Assembly (NCBI RefSeq): GCF_003325375.1
Contig: NZ_CP030864.1
Location: 372,001 to 436,000 of the forward strand
Length of the DNA stretch: 64,000 nt
Direction of reading: 5' to 3'
DNA from: Streptomyces globosus
GTDB lineage: Bacteria; Actinomycetota; Actinomycetes; Streptomycetales; Streptomycetaceae
Part shown: piece by piece, positions 24,406-33,950 of the stretch
How positions within the stretch are numbered: position 1 is the first letter of the stretch
How the letters are laid out: each line of letters starts with the position of its first letter
Made by a program: the position numbers and the translations under genes
The notes under the pieces: generated by a model
The model's database searches: none
What the model was told of the DNA's origin: nothing
The model's input: only the letters and a program-made list of their open reading frames with translations

Positions 24406-25719
24406 ATGCTGCGACTGCTCATCGGAAACGACTGGAGCGAGGAACTGGAAGAGCCGGCCGGCACCGGCTGGGCCGTGCAGCGCCTGCTGTGGTTCGCCCG
24501 CGACGGGGACGTCCTCGTCCTGCCTGTTCCGCCGGAGGAGGAGTTCCTCTCCTACGTCACCTCCCTGACGGGCACCCGCCGCGACTCCCTGGAGGTCGTC
24601 GTCCCGCCGCCCGGCCGCCTCGGCACCGGCGCCCTCACCGCGGACCGGCTCACCGACCCGGCCTTCGTCGCCGAGCTGCGCAAGCGGACCGCCGGCCGGC
24701 CCGTCGGCGAGGTCTTCGCCCTGTGGCCCGACGCCGCCGTCGCGGCCGCCGCCGACGCCCTGGGCTGCCCCGGTGCCCTCGAAGGGCACGCCTTCCTCAC
24801 GCAGAGCGGCGGACTCCTCGGCAGCAGCAAGGCCGTCTTCCGCGCCCTGGCCGCCGGCGTGGGCGCCCCCCTCCCGGACGGCGCGGTCTGCGCCGATCCG
24901 CGGCGCGCCGAGGAGCACATCGTCCGCCTGCTCGACGACGGATGCCCCGTCATCCTCAAGCAGGACTTCGGCTCCGGCAGCGACGGCAACGAGATCCTCG
25001 GCCGCACGGCCGACGTCGACCTGCGCGGCGCACGCGCCGTACGCGCCCTCCCCGACCGGGCGGCGGTCACCGCGTACCTCGCCGAGCGCTGGGACTGGCT
25101 CACCGTCGGCGGCCGCGACCGGTTCGTCGTCGAGCGCTACCACCCCGGCAGCCGCGCCTACTTCGCCGAGTACTGGATCTCCGACGCGGGCATCCGCCTC
25201 GGCGGCCACGGCGAAATGCAGTACCGCCCCCTGCCCAACGCCCAGGTCATGCCCGCCCCGGACCTGACCGCCCGGCAGCTCGACGCACTCCTCGACGGCG
25301 GACACCGCATCTCGCAGGGGCTCCGCGCGATCGGCTACCGCGGCATCCTCAGCGCCGACGCCGTCCTCACCCCGGAAGGGGATGTCTTCTTCACCGAGTA
25401 CAACGGCCGAGCCACCGGCTCCACCCACATCTACGAGATCGTCGGCAAGCGGGTCGTCGGCCCGGGCTTCGGCACCGACCGCATCCTGCTGGAGCGCGTG
25501 TGGCCCCGGCACTGGGAGGTGCCCTCCTTCACCGACGCCCTCACCCGGCTCCGCGACTCCGGCCACGCCTACGACCCCGCCACCCGCCGCGGCGCGATCA
25601 TCCTGGCCGCCTACCACCCGGGCCGCAAGGGCGTCATGCTCTGCTTCGCGGACGACACCGTCGAGGCCGCCCTCCGCCGGGAGGAACAGGTCGCCCGGCT
25701 CTTCACTCCCGCCGCCTGA
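24406..25719 (+). CDS. pgm1: PGM1-like ATP-grasp peptide ligase
   Basis: 437 residues. It begins MLRLLIGNDWSEEL, followed by an N-terminal domain and an ATP-grasp fold: the ATP-binding lysine segment CPVILKQDFGSGSDGNEI (about 180-197), FVVERYHPGSRAYFAEYWI, and the Mg-binding FFTEYNGRATGSTH (about 328-341). Size and motifs fit PGM1, which activates the carboxylate of a phenyl-guanidinoacetic acid as acyl phosphate and joins it to the N-terminus of a ribosomal peptide. The ATG at 24406 (with GGGGAG upstream) is preferred to the frame's upstream GTG. It is divergent from the precursor and supplies the key joining step of cluster 1. Confidence 0.9.
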   Translation: MLRLLIGNDWSEELEEPAGTGWAVQRLLWFARDGDVLVLPVPPEEEFLSYVTSLTGTRRDSLEVVVPPPGRLGTGALTADRLTDPAFVAELRKRTAGRPVGEVFALWPDAAVAAAADALGCPGALEGHAFLTQSGGLLGSSKAVFRALAAGVGAPLPDGAVCADPRRAEEHIVRLLDDGCPVILKQDFGSGSDGNEILGRTADVDLRGARAVRALPDRAAVTAYLAERWDWLTVGGRDRFVVERYHPGSRAYFAEYWISDAGIRLGGHGEMQYRPLPNAQVMPAPDLTARQLDALLDGGHRISQGLRAIGYRGILSADAVLTPEGDVFFTEYNGRATGSTHIYEIVGKRVVGPGFGTDRILLERVWPRHWEVPSFTDALTRLRDSGHAYDPATRRGAIILAAYHPGRKGVMLCFADDTVEAALRREEQVARLFTPAA

Positions 25720-25837
25720 CCGGGCCCGCGCGGGGAAGCGGACCCGATTGCGTCGAGGGGGGGTCCGCGGGACCGGGCAGGGCGGTACGCTCCCGCTTCA
25801 TCCGCTGCTCGCGAAGCGGGTGGGGAACCGTCGGGGG

Positions 25838-26332
25838 GTGGACGAGTTGGTGCTGGGCGACCGCTACGAGTTGAGCGTCGGGTGCCGGGTCAGCGTGGAG
25901 AGCCAGGGCAGTCTGACGACGGTGAAGTGGAGCGTGGCGAGGCTGTCGTCACCCGACATGCGCCGGCCGCGGGAGGGCGAGGAGCCGGTCGCCTTCTCGT
26001 GCCCGCGGTGCCGCAAGGACTTCACCGCCACCGTCGAGTGCGCCGCCAAGGCCCGGCGCAAGCGCATGGCCTACCTGGTGGTCGGCAGCGTGCTGCTGCT
26101 GTCGCTGCTGGTCACCCTCCCCATGGCCTTCCACCTCGGCGGGCAGGTCAGGGAGGAGGACGACCCCTCGATGAACCCCATGGCCGTCCTCGTGCCCCTC
26201 GTCGCCGTCGGGTTCGTCGCCGGGCTGACACTGTTCCGGTTCGGCCGCCGCTACGCGGGCATCAGGAAGTACCGCCTGGTCCGACCCGACGGGAAGCGGA
26301 CGATCCTGGTCCAGGGGCACCGCTTCGACTGA
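25838..26332 (+). CDS. small zinc-ribbon membrane protein
   Basis: About 164 residues. An N-terminal soluble part has CPRCRKDF and a later Cys (TVECAAKARR), a possible partial zinc ribbon. Two membrane helices follow (MAYLVVGSVLLLSLLVTLPM, and MAVLVPLVAVGFVAGLTLF), ending in a basic cytoplasmic tail (YRLVRPDGKRTILVQGHRFD). The start is either GTG 25838 or GTG 25850. No family recognised. It lies 118 bases after the PGM1-like gene on the same strand but shows no obvious pathway role. Confidence 0.7.
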   Translation: MDELVLGDRYELSVGCRVSVESQGSLTTVKWSVARLSSPDMRRPREGEEPVAFSCPRCRKDFTATVECAAKARRKRMAYLVVGSVLLLSLLVTLPMAFHLGGQVREEDDPSMNPMAVLVPLVAVGFVAGLTLFRFGRRYAGIRKYRLVRPDGKRTILVQGHRFD

Positions 26333-26511
26333 TCCGGCGGCCGCCGGACAGCTGATCCACCGTGTACGAGACCGCGTACCCGCCGGTGCGGCACGCCGAA
26401 CGGCTCCGATCGGGAACGCGCGGGGCCCTGCGTACATCTATCAGTGCGGCGCGGTTCCGCAGGGGCCGCGCCGCACGTAACTGCACGGTGTGAGGGCAAG
26501 GCGGGGCTGGG

Positions 26512-29055
26512 ATGAAGGCGATAACGGTGGCGGGCGGCTCTCCGGACGACCCGGAGCGCGAGAGGACGGCCGCGCCGGGGGCGGGCCGGGAGGCCGCGGA
26601 CGCGGAACCGGACACCGCGGCCGCGTCGGCCGAGGCCGCGGCCGAGGCCGCGCCTGCCGCCGAGTCCCCCGAGGCGGACGCCGACGGTGACACGGGCGCC
26701 GCGCCCCCGGCACCCCCCGCCGGGGCACCGGACCGCGGGCCCGCCGAGGACACCGCCTCCGAGTCCGGACGCGAACCCGCGGCCGACCCCGACCCGTCGA
26801 AGGCCGCCGCCGCAGCCGATGCCGACGCCGACGCCGAGGCCGGTGCGCAGGCCCCGGCCGCCGAGGCGGGACAGGCGGACACCGCCGGCGACCCCGACGA
26901 CCCGGCGGCGGCCGACACCGGGGCGGAGGGCGACGAGGCCCGCCCGCAGCCCGAGCAGGCGGCCGACCCCCGGGTAGCGGCGCCGTCGCCCGCTCCCGGG
27001 GACCGCCCCGAGGCCGAGGCGGCGGACGATCCCGCGGACTCCGCGGACGGGGCCCGCCCCGAGCCGGACGACGCGCCCGGGGGCCGCACCGCGGCCGCGC
27101 CCGAGGACGGCGCGAAGGACGACGCGACGCTGGTGTTCACCAAGCCGCCGCGCGGCCCGGCCGCCACCCCCGCCGAGCCGGCCGCGAAGCCCGGCACCGA
27201 GTCCGCGCCGCCCGCCGGAGCACCGGCGGACGGCGCCGGCGCCGGGGCCGAGCCCGCTCCGGCGGCCGCGGACGACGACACGCGGACCCTCGTCTTCCGC
27301 GCCCCGGACGCCGCGGCGCTGTCCCGGAAGCCGGAGCCGGAGCCGAAGCCGGGCCCCGCGCCCGCGGCGGAGGACACCGACGAGCCGCCCGCCCGGGGCG
27401 ACCGGCCCGACGCGTCCGGCAGCGACGGCCGGAAGCGGCCCGCGTGGGCGCGTACGGAGGAAGCGGAGGAGGACGACCCCGAGCGCACGACCCGCTTCGC
27501 CGCCTTCCAGCCCCCCACCACCCGTGCGCCCGCCGCACCCAAGCCCGCCGCCCCGAGGCCCTCCGGCCCGGCGCCGACCGCCTCCCGCCCCCTCGCTCCG
27601 GCGCCGGGAGCGCCCCGCCCCACCACCCCCGGGCCCACCACCCCCGGGCCCGCCGCCCCCAGGCCCGCCGCCCCGGCGTCGCCGAACGCGACCCGGCCCG
27701 CCGCCCCGCGGCCGGCCCCCCGCCCGCAGCCCGCGGCCCCGGCCCCCGCCGCGTACCAGCCGCCGCCGCTGGACCTGCCGGCGGTACGGCTGCCGCACAC
27801 GGAGGCCCGGCGCCGCCCGCTGCTGCGCAGTGCCAGGCTGTGGGCGCCGGCCGGGGTGCTGCTCCTCGCCGGGGGCCTCGTCGGCGCGCAGCTCCTGCGC
27901 CCGCTGCCCGCGCCCCGGCTCGTGGCCGCCGAGACCACCCGTACCGTCGACGGGCAGTTCTCCGTCCCGTGGCCCGCCATGGGCCAGGGCGCGGTCCGCG
28001 TCGCCGGCTCGGGCGAGGTCGGCTCGTTCGGCGAGCAGAAGCCCGTTCCGACGGCCAGCGTCGCCAAGGTGATGACGGCCTACGTGATCCTCAAGGGCCA
28101 CCCGCTGCGCAAGAACGAGCCCGGCCCCTCCCTCACGGTCGACGCGAAGGCCGTCGCCGAGGGGAAGTCGGAGGACGAGTCCCGGATCGAGGGGCTCACC
28201 GCCGGCCAGAAGTTCAGCCAGCTGGACATGCTCAAGATGCTGATGATCCCGTCGGGCAACAACGCCGCACGCCTGCTGGCCCGCTGGGACACCGGCACCG
28301 ACTCCGAGGCCGCGTTCGTGGAGAAGATGAACGCCGCGGCCCGGGACCTCGGGATGAAGGACACCACGTACACCGACCCCAGCGGCCTGGACGCCGGGAC
28401 CGTCAGCACCGCCGCCGACCAGCTGAAGCTGGCCGAGGCGGTGATGAAGGACGAGGTGTTCCGCTCGATCGTCGCCATGCCCAGCGCGCCCATCAAGGGG
28501 CTGCCGCAGCCGCTGGTCAACAACAACACGCTGCTGACCGCGCAGGGCCTCAGCGTCCGCGGCATCAAGACCGGCTCCAGCACGCCGGCGGGCGGCGCGC
28601 TGATGTGGGCGGCGTACAAGTCGGTAGGCGACGAGACCCCGCTGATCCTGGGCACGCTGATGGAGCAGCGGGTGGAGGGCTCCGACCCGAACGCCACGAA
28701 GAGCCTGGCCCTGGTGCTCTCCAACAGCAAGAAGATCATCGAGGCGGTGCGCTCGGCCCTGGCATCCGCGCCGCTCGTCCGCAAGGGCGACGTCGTCGGG
28801 TACGTGGACGACGGGCTCGGCGGCCGTACGCCCCTCGTGGCGGCCAAGGACCTGAACGCGATCGCCGTCCCGGGCCAGCAGTTCAAGCTGACGCTGTCCC
28901 CCGGGGCGTCGCCGCTGCGGCGCGAGGCGAAGGCGGGCACCCAGGTCGGCACCCTGACGGCCGGCGAGGGCGACGGCGCGAAGAGCGTGCCGGTGGCGGT
29001 CCGCACCGCCCTGGAGGAGCCCTCCCTCGGCACCCGCCTCACCCGCCTGCGCTGA
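26512..29055 (+). CDS. D-alanyl-D-alanine carboxypeptidase (PBP5 type) with long disordered head
   Basis: 847 residues. The first about 440 are low-complexity Ala/Pro/Glu/Asp sequence, first acidic, then Pro/Ala-rich. A membrane helix follows near 443-463 (LWAPAGVLLLAGGLVGAQLL), then the S11 peptidase domain with the three active-site motifs S516-V-A-K519, S581-G-N and K686-T-G. The catalytic part faces outside and trims pentapeptide side chains of peptidoglycan. The very long cytoplasmic head is typical of actinomycete homologues and may interact with division or secretion proteins. A strong terminator hairpin follows. Confidence 0.93.
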   Translation: MKAITVAGGSPDDPERERTAAPGAGREAADAEPDTAAASAEAAAEAAPAAESPEADADGDTGAAPPAPPAGAPDRGPAEDTASESGREPAADPDPSKAAAAADADADAEAGAQAPAAEAGQADTAGDPDDPAAADTGAEGDEARPQPEQAADPRVAAPSPAPGDRPEAEAADDPADSADGARPEPDDAPGGRTAAAPEDGAKDDATLVFTKPPRGPAATPAEPAAKPGTESAPPAGAPADGAGAGAEPAPAAADDDTRTLVFRAPDAAALSRKPEPEPKPGPAPAAEDTDEPPARGDRPDASGSDGRKRPAWARTEEAEEDDPERTTRFAAFQPPTTRAPAAPKPAAPRPSGPAPTASRPLAPAPGAPRPTTPGPTTPGPAAPRPAAPASPNATRPAAPRPAPRPQPAAPAPAAYQPPPLDLPAVRLPHTEARRRPLLRSARLWAPAGVLLLAGGLVGAQLLRPLPAPRLVAAETTRTVDGQFSVPWPAMGQGAVRVAGSGEVGSFGEQKPVPTASVAKVMTAYVILKGHPLRKNEPGPSLTVDAKAVAEGKSEDESRIEGLTAGQKFSQLDMLKMLMIPSGNNAARLLARWDTGTDSEAAFVEKMNAAARDLGMKDTTYTDPSGLDAGTVSTAADQLKLAEAVMKDEVFRSIVAMPSAPIKGLPQPLVNNNTLLTAQGLSVRGIKTGSSTPAGGALMWAAYKSVGDETPLILGTLMEQRVEGSDPNATKSLALVLSNSKKIIEAVRSALASAPLVRKGDVVGYVDDGLGGRTPLVAAKDLNAIAVPGQQFKLTLSPGASPLRREAKAGTQVGTLTAGEGDGAKSVPVAVRTALEEPSLGTRLTRLR

Positions 29056-29073
29056 CGCCCGCCGCGCCTGAGG

Positions 29074-29108
29074 CCGGTGCCTCGGCGGGATCCCCGCCGA
29101 GGCACCGG
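29074..29108. terminator. strong bidirectional terminator hairpin
   Basis: A perfect 16-bp stem (29074-29089 with 29093-29108) and a 3-base loop (ATC), right after the carboxypeptidase stop and just before the end of the convergent DUF5701-like gene. Confidence 0.75.
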
Positions 29109-29139
29109 TGCCCTACTCCGAGCCGGTGTCGGGCGGGCT

Positions 29140-29790
29140 TCAGGGGCGGCGGCCGGTGGTGGAGGCGAAGCCCAGCCAGGTGTGGCGGTTGTTCCACCAG
29201 CACCAGCCGACCTTGGGCGCGTTGCGCCGCTCGCGGCCGTCGCGGCCGGTGCCGTTGCTGATCCAGATGGCCGGCGTACGGGCGTCGAAGCTGCCGTTCG
29301 GCTTGCGCAGGCGCGAGCCGATGGTCATGAAGCAGCGGTTGCGCTCCAGGACGGCGGGCTGCTGGATCAGCCAGTGGATGCCCTCCGTGAGCAGCAGCGG
29401 GGTGCGGTCCTCCCGGTGGAGTGCGGGCAGCGCCTCTTCCGGGCTCCAGTTGGCCATCCGGTCGCCGCGGTCGGGGCCGGCGACGAGGTAGAGGGGCGCG
29501 TCGGGCAGGTCGATGCCGTCCGGGGTGAACCGGTCGACGTCCGCCATGTCGGTGACGACGAACCCGGGCTTGTCCCCGCGGCGGAGCAGCGGGGCGAGGG
29601 CGGAGGCGGGCGCCAGGTCCGGGTGGACGGCCAGCAGGAGATCCCCGCCGTCGCCGCCGGCGGTGGCGGCGTACGCCCGCAGCTGTTCGGCGGGGATCCC
29701 GGCCTGCTCGGGCACCCCGAGCTCGATCAGCCGCTCGGCCTGCGCGTGCAGCGACGGGAGCGGGAGGGCAGCGGAAACGGTCTCGGGCAA
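29140..29790 (-). CDS. DUF5701-like protein
   Basis: 216 residues, soluble. The TTG start at 29790 follows GAGGAAG. The opening LPSLHAQAERLIELGVPEQAG and the later DKPGFVVTDMADVDRF, WLIQQPAVLERNRCFMTIGSR and KVGWCWWNNRHTWLGFAST fit the actinobacterial family DUF5701 as I remember it. No catalytic function is known to me. It follows the DrrAB-type exporter genes on the same strand (66 bases), so it may be transcribed with them. Confidence 0.7.
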   Translation of the reverse strand: MPETVSAALPLPSLHAQAERLIELGVPEQAGIPAEQLRAYAATAGGDGGDLLLAVHPDLAPASALAPLLRRGDKPGFVVTDMADVDRFTPDGIDLPDAPLYLVAGPDRGDRMANWSPEEALPALHREDRTPLLLTEGIHWLIQQPAVLERNRCFMTIGSRLRKPNGSFDARTPAIWISNGTGRDGRERRNAPKVGWCWWNNRHTWLGFASTTGRRP

Positions 29791-29855
29791 GGGACTTCCT
29801 CGTCTTCGTGATCCGGCATAAAGGGGGGAGGGGGAGGAGCGCGGCGGGTGCGGAC

Positions 29856-30701
29856 TCAGCGGCTCAGGCCCCGGAACCGCTTCACCGCGAGTGGGAAGAA
29901 CACCGCGATCAGCGCCACCGGCCAGGCCACGGCGAGGAGTTCGGCGTGCTCGGCGGCCCAGGAGCCGCCGCCGGTGCCGCCGGGGCTGCCGACGAGGCCG
30001 CGCACGGCGGTGGCGGTCGCCGACAGCGGGTTCCACTCCACGACCGCGCCCAGCCAGGCCGGCATCGATCCGGGCGCGGCGATCGCGTTGGAGAGGAAGC
30101 CGACCGGCCACACCAGGATCTGCACCGCCTGCACCAGTTCCGGCTTGCCCGCGACCAGCCCCAGGTGGATGCCGACCCACAGCATCGCGAACCGCAGCAG
30201 CAACAGCAGCCCCACGGCCGCCAGGAAGGCGGCGGTCCCGTGGTGCCAGCGCCAGCCCATCGCGTACCCGACCGCGATCATCACGGTGAGGCCGACCGCC
30301 GACTGCAGCATGTCGGCGGTGCTCCGGCCGACGAGGACCGCGCCGGAGGCCATCGGCAGCGACCGGAACCGGTCGATGACGCCCTTGCCGAGGTCCTGGG
30401 TGACCGCCAGCATGGTCGCCTCCAGGCCGAAGGCCATCGTCATGGCGAGCATGCCGGGCACCAGGTAGGCCGTGAAGTCGCCGTCGACGCCCCGGCCGCC
30501 GCCGATCAGGAAGCCGAACATCAGCATCATCATCACCGGGAAGACCAGCCCGACGGCCACCTGCGCCGGCTCGCGCGCCCAGTGCATCAGCTCGCGCCTG
30601 GTCATCGTCCACGAGTCGGCGGCGGCCCAGCCCAGCCGCGTGCCCGTCCCCGTGCCCGTGCCGTGCGCCGCGCTCGCGCCGAGCACCGGACCCGTACTCA
30701 T
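29856..30701 (-). CDS. ABC-2 type exporter permease (DrrB-like)
   Basis: 281 residues with six membrane segments, starting with VGLVFPVMMMLMFGFLIGGG near residues 50-70. The ABC-2 family motif region FPVGFLSNAIAAPGSMPAWLG lies in the second half. ATG overlaps the stop of the ATPase gene (ATGA, 30698-30701). With that ATPase it forms a DrrAB-type multidrug or antibiotic efflux pump. The first 25 residues contain a short GTGTGTGT-coded run (codons for Gly/Thr), probably disordered. Confidence 0.9.
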   Translation of the reverse strand: MSTGPVLGASAAHGTGTGTGTRLGWAAADSWTMTRRELMHWAREPAQVAVGLVFPVMMMLMFGFLIGGGRGVDGDFTAYLVPGMLAMTMAFGLEATMLAVTQDLGKGVIDRFRSLPMASGAVLVGRSTADMLQSAVGLTVMIAVGYAMGWRWHHGTAAFLAAVGLLLLLRFAMLWVGIHLGLVAGKPELVQAVQILVWPVGFLSNAIAAPGSMPAWLGAVVEWNPLSATATAVRGLVGSPGGTGGGSWAAEHAELLAVAWPVALIAVFFPLAVKRFRGLSR

Positions 30702-31639
30702 GCCGCGTCCTCCTTCTTCGTCAGGTGCATGAAGACCTCGTCAAGGGTGGGCCGGCGCACCGCGATGTCCCGCGCCTCGATGCCGGCCGCCTCCAGGGCC
30801 CGTACGGTCCCGGTCAGGGCTGCCATCCGGTCGGTGACGGCGGCGCTGACCAGGCGCAGGTCCTCGTCCACGACCGCCTCGCCCGGCAGGAGGGCGGCCG
30901 CGCGCGCCAGGTGGGCCGCGTCGTGCAGCACGACGTCGATGCGGTCGCCGCCGGTGGCCGACTTCAGCTCGTCCGGTGTGCCTTCGGCGATGGCCCTGCC
31001 GTGGTCGACGACCGTGATCCGGTCGGCGAGCTGGTCGGCCTCCTCCAGGTACTGGGTGGTCAGCAGGACGGTCGTGCCGCCGTCGACGAGCGAGCGCACC
31101 GCGCTCCACACCTCCGTGCGGCCGCGCGGGTCCAGCCCGGTCGTCGGCTCGTCCAGGAAGAGCACCTCCGGCTGCGAGATGAGGGCCGCCGCCAGGTCGA
31201 GGCGCCGCCGCATCCCGCCGCTGTACTGCTTGACGGCCTTGGGGCCGGTGTCCGCGAGCCCGAACCGGGCCAGCAGCTCGCCTGCCCGGCGTGCGGCGCC
31301 GCGCGCGCCGAGCCGGTGGAGCCGGCCGAAGAGCTCCAGGTTCTGGCGTCCGCTCAGCTCCTCGTCCACGGCGGCGTTCTGGCCGACCAGCCCGATGCGG
31401 GCGCGGACCTCGTCGGTACGGGTCCTGACGTCGGCCCCGGCCACCTCGACGCGTCCTTCGTCGGGGCGCAGCAGCGTGGACATGATGCGCACGGCCGTGG
31501 TCTTGCCGGCGCCGTTCGGGCCCAGGATCCCCTGGACGGTCCCGGCCCGGACCGTGAGGTCCAGCCCGTCCAGGGCCCGCTTGGCCCCGTAGCTCTTCCG
31601 CAGGCCTTCGACGAGGATCGCCGGATCGCGGTCGGTCAC
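30698..31639 (-). CDS. ABC exporter ATPase (DrrA-like)
   Basis: 313 residues with all motifs intact: Walker A GPNGAGKTT (near 41), signature YSGGMRRRLDLA, Walker B VLFLDEPTTGLD, and switch region LLTTQYLEEAD. The C-terminal 80 residues match the DrrA regulatory tail. It energises the permease encoded next. The GTG start at 31639 lies about 20 bases from a palindromic operator at 31659, so the pump is probably repressed by the divergent PadR protein. Confidence 0.93.
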   Translation of the reverse strand: MTDRDPAILVEGLRKSYGAKRALDGLDLTVRAGTVQGILGPNGAGKTTAVRIMSTLLRPDEGRVEVAGADVRTRTDEVRARIGLVGQNAAVDEELSGRQNLELFGRLHRLGARGAARRAGELLARFGLADTGPKAVKQYSGGMRRRLDLAAALISQPEVLFLDEPTTGLDPRGRTEVWSAVRSLVDGGTTVLLTTQYLEEADQLADRITVVDHGRAIAEGTPDELKSATGGDRIDVVLHDAAHLARAAALLPGEAVVDEDLRLVSAAVTDRMAALTGTVRALEAAGIEARDIAVRRPTLDEVFMHLTKKEDAA

Positions 31640-31658
31640 AGCAGAAGCCTTCCGTCAG

Positions 31659-31674
31659 TGGTCAAACTTGACTA
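31659..31674. promoter_or_regulatory. PadR-type operator, copy 1
   Basis: TGGTCAAACTTGACTA, an imperfect palindrome (arms TGGTCAA/TTGACTA, one mismatched pair) in the divergent exporter/padR region. It is repeated as copy 2 with a 47-base period. Most likely the binding site of the neighbouring PadR regulator. Confidence 0.65.
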
Positions 31675-31705
31675 GCGAACAAGAAGGTACGATGACCGAG
31701 TCGAT

Positions 31706-31721
31706 TAGTCAAACTTGATTA
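31706..31721. promoter_or_regulatory. PadR-type operator, copy 2
   Basis: TAGTCAAACTTGATTA, the second copy of the same dyad (arms TAGTCAA/TTGATTA, one mismatched pair), about 90 bases before the padR start. Two sites 47 bases apart between divergent genes suggest joint repression of the pump and autoregulation. Confidence 0.65.
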
Positions 31722-31809
31722 GCACTGCATCGCGGACGCGGGCCCTCGCCGCCGGCGGCCCCGCCCCCGCCGCCTACGCTGGTCGAACCTGTCCTGAAGG
31801 GAGACGCCC

Positions 31810-32430
31810 ATGTCAGCGATCCGGCTGCTGGTCCTCGGCGCGGTCCGCCAGCACGGACGCGCACACGGCTACCAGGTCCGCAACGACCTGGAGTTCTGGG
31901 GCGCCCACGAGTGGTCCAACGCCAAACCGGGCTCGATCTACCACGCGCTCAAGCAGATGGCGAAGGAGGGCCTCCTCCTGGCCCACGAGGTCGCCCCGAG
32001 CACCGCCGGCGGCCCTCCGCGCGTCGAGTACGAGATGACGGAGCAGGGCGCCGAGGAGTACTTCGCGCTGCTGCGCCAGTCGCTGACCTCGTACGACCAG
32101 AAGATGGACGTCCTGTCGGCCGGCATCGGCTTCATCGTCGACCTGCCGCGCGAGGAGGCCGTCGCGCTCCTGAGGGAGCGGATCGCCCGGCTCGACCAGT
32201 GGCGGTCCGCGGTCACCGAGTACTACACGCCGGAGAACGGCCCCGGGCAGCTCGGGCACATCGGCGAGATCATGAACATGTGGGTGCACTCGGCCGACAG
32301 CGAGGCCGCCTGGACCAACGGCCTGATCGAGCGGATCGAGGGCGGCGCCTACACCTTCGCCGGGGAGGGCGAGCCCTTCGTCGCCGTCCTCGCGGACGGC
32401 GAGCCGAACCCGTACGCCGCCCCCCGCTGA
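31810..32430 (+). CDS. PadR-family transcriptional repressor
   Basis: 206 residues. The N-terminal winged helix opens SAIRLLVLGAVRQHGRAHGYQ and carries WSNAKPGSIYHALKQMAKEG as recognition region. VEYEMTEQGAEEYFALLRQS forms the wing. The C-terminal half is the helical dimerisation domain (PadR_C type) that binds drugs or phenolics in the family. ATG with ribosome site GAAGGGAG. It is divergent from a DrrAB-type pump and is its likely repressor. Confidence 0.92.
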   Translation: MSAIRLLVLGAVRQHGRAHGYQVRNDLEFWGAHEWSNAKPGSIYHALKQMAKEGLLLAHEVAPSTAGGPPRVEYEMTEQGAEEYFALLRQSLTSYDQKMDVLSAGIGFIVDLPREEAVALLRERIARLDQWRSAVTEYYTPENGPGQLGHIGEIMNMWVHSADSEAAWTNGLIERIEGGAYTFAGEGEPFVAVLADGEPNPYAAPR

Positions 32431-32719
32431 ACGGGCCGTACGCCGCACGGGCACGTCCGGGCGGCCGAGCCCGGCTCAGCGGTACGGTGCGCCGCGCCCG
32501 CGCCCGCTCCCGCGCCCGTGGGGCGCGATCCCGCCACGCCCCCCGTGCCTGCTCGCGCCCCTGTGTACCCCGGCGCGCTCCGGCGTGTCCGGCGTCTTCC
32601 GCAGGCGGCGCACGCCCGTCCGATGCGGTGAAGACCGTGCGTGGCATATGCGAAGTGCCGTATGCCCCGCCCCAGCATGTCCCTTGCACTGCCGACCACC
32701 ACCGTGGAAAGGGACCTCT

Positions 32720-33937
32720 GTGGCCGACGCCAAGAAGGAAAACGCCAGGAAGTTCGCAGGATCCGTCGGACTCGTGACCCCGCTGGAGGGGCCTGCCGTC
32801 TCCCCGGCGCCGCCGGCCGACGAGACGTGGCAGCTGCCGCACGGCAGCGCCCGCGTCTACTACGGCGAAGGCCGCCAGGGCATGGTCCGGCCGGTCGTCC
32901 TGGCCGACGGCTTCAACATGGGGCCGACCGACTTCGACCGGCTCTGGGACGGCCTGGAGAACGGCCGGTATCCCTTCGTCAGCGAGCTCCGGCGCCGCGG
33001 CCGCACGCTGGTCCTCGTCGGGTTCGACGAGCGCAGCGAGTCGATCCTGCGCAACTCCGAGACCATGACCGCCGCCATCCTGCGGACCGTCGCCGAGCAG
33101 ATCGGCGACGCCCGGCTGGTCGTCGGCGGGTTCAGCATGGGCGGCATCGTCGCCCGCTACGCGCTCGCGCACATGGAAGCACAGCGCATCGACCACCGCA
33201 CCGCCGTCTACGTGTCGTTCGACAGCCCGCACCGCGGCGCGTGGGTGCCGGTCGGACTGCAGGCCTTCGCCCACTACCTCGCCCAGACCGGCAACGACAC
33301 CTACCTGCGGCAGATCAGCAGCCCGGCCTCGCAGCAGATGCTGTGGCGGCACCTCGACGCCCTCGACGGCACCCCGCAGGAAAGCCCGATGCGCCGCGAG
33401 TTCAAGGAGCAGCTCCAGCGCCTCGGCGGCTGGCCCCGCGTCCCGCGGCTGCTCGGCGTGGCCAGCGGCCGCGGCGACGGCTCCGGCAACGGCGTCCGCG
33501 CCGGGGACAAGACGCTCAGCTGCGCCGGACCGCTCTTCGACGGTACGCACTTCCTCGCCCAGTCCCAGGGCGAGAAGGCCGAGGTCGCTGTCCTGAACGG
33601 CCTCCTCGGCGGCCCGCACACCATCACCACGAGCGGGTTCCCCGAGCTGGACGGGGCGCCGGGCGGCACCCTCGAGTCCTTCGGCATCATCGCCGACACC
33701 CTCGCCTCCTTCGGCGAGCGCGTCGACCTCGTCCACCGGTCGGTGTGCTTCGTCCCGTCCGTCAGCGCGGTCGCCATCCGCGATCTCGACCAGCAGGACG
33801 ACCTGTACGCCGACATCGACGACCTGCCCCCGGACCAGTCCGAGCTCGACGACTACATGCTCTCCACCTCCAACGACCCGCACAGCGCCATGACCCCCGA
33901 GATCGGCGAGTGGGTCCTCGACCGCCTGCCCGGCTGA
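32720..33937 (+). CDS. alpha/beta hydrolase, lipase-like
   Basis: 405 residues. The nucleophile elbow is VVGGFSMGGIVARYAL (GxSxG, near residues 134-149). PVVLADGFNMGPTDFDRLWD provides the oxyanion-hole region, and SFDSPHRGAWVPVGLQAF resembles lipase/acyltransferase cores. No signal peptide. The GTG start at 32720 has GAAAGGGA upstream. The about 290 bases before it hold an inverted repeat (GGCATA...TATGCC, 32644-32667) and no gene. A long-stem terminator follows. Substrate unknown. Confidence 0.8.
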   Translation: MADAKKENARKFAGSVGLVTPLEGPAVSPAPPADETWQLPHGSARVYYGEGRQGMVRPVVLADGFNMGPTDFDRLWDGLENGRYPFVSELRRRGRTLVLVGFDERSESILRNSETMTAAILRTVAEQIGDARLVVGGFSMGGIVARYALAHMEAQRIDHRTAVYVSFDSPHRGAWVPVGLQAFAHYLAQTGNDTYLRQISSPASQQMLWRHLDALDGTPQESPMRREFKEQLQRLGGWPRVPRLLGVASGRGDGSGNGVRAGDKTLSCAGPLFDGTHFLAQSQGEKAEVAVLNGLLGGPHTITTSGFPELDGAPGGTLESFGIIADTLASFGERVDLVHRSVCFVPSVSAVAIRDLDQQDDLYADIDDLPPDQSELDDYMLSTSNDPHSAMTPEIGEWVLDRLPG

Positions 33938-33950
33938 CCGACCCGACCCC

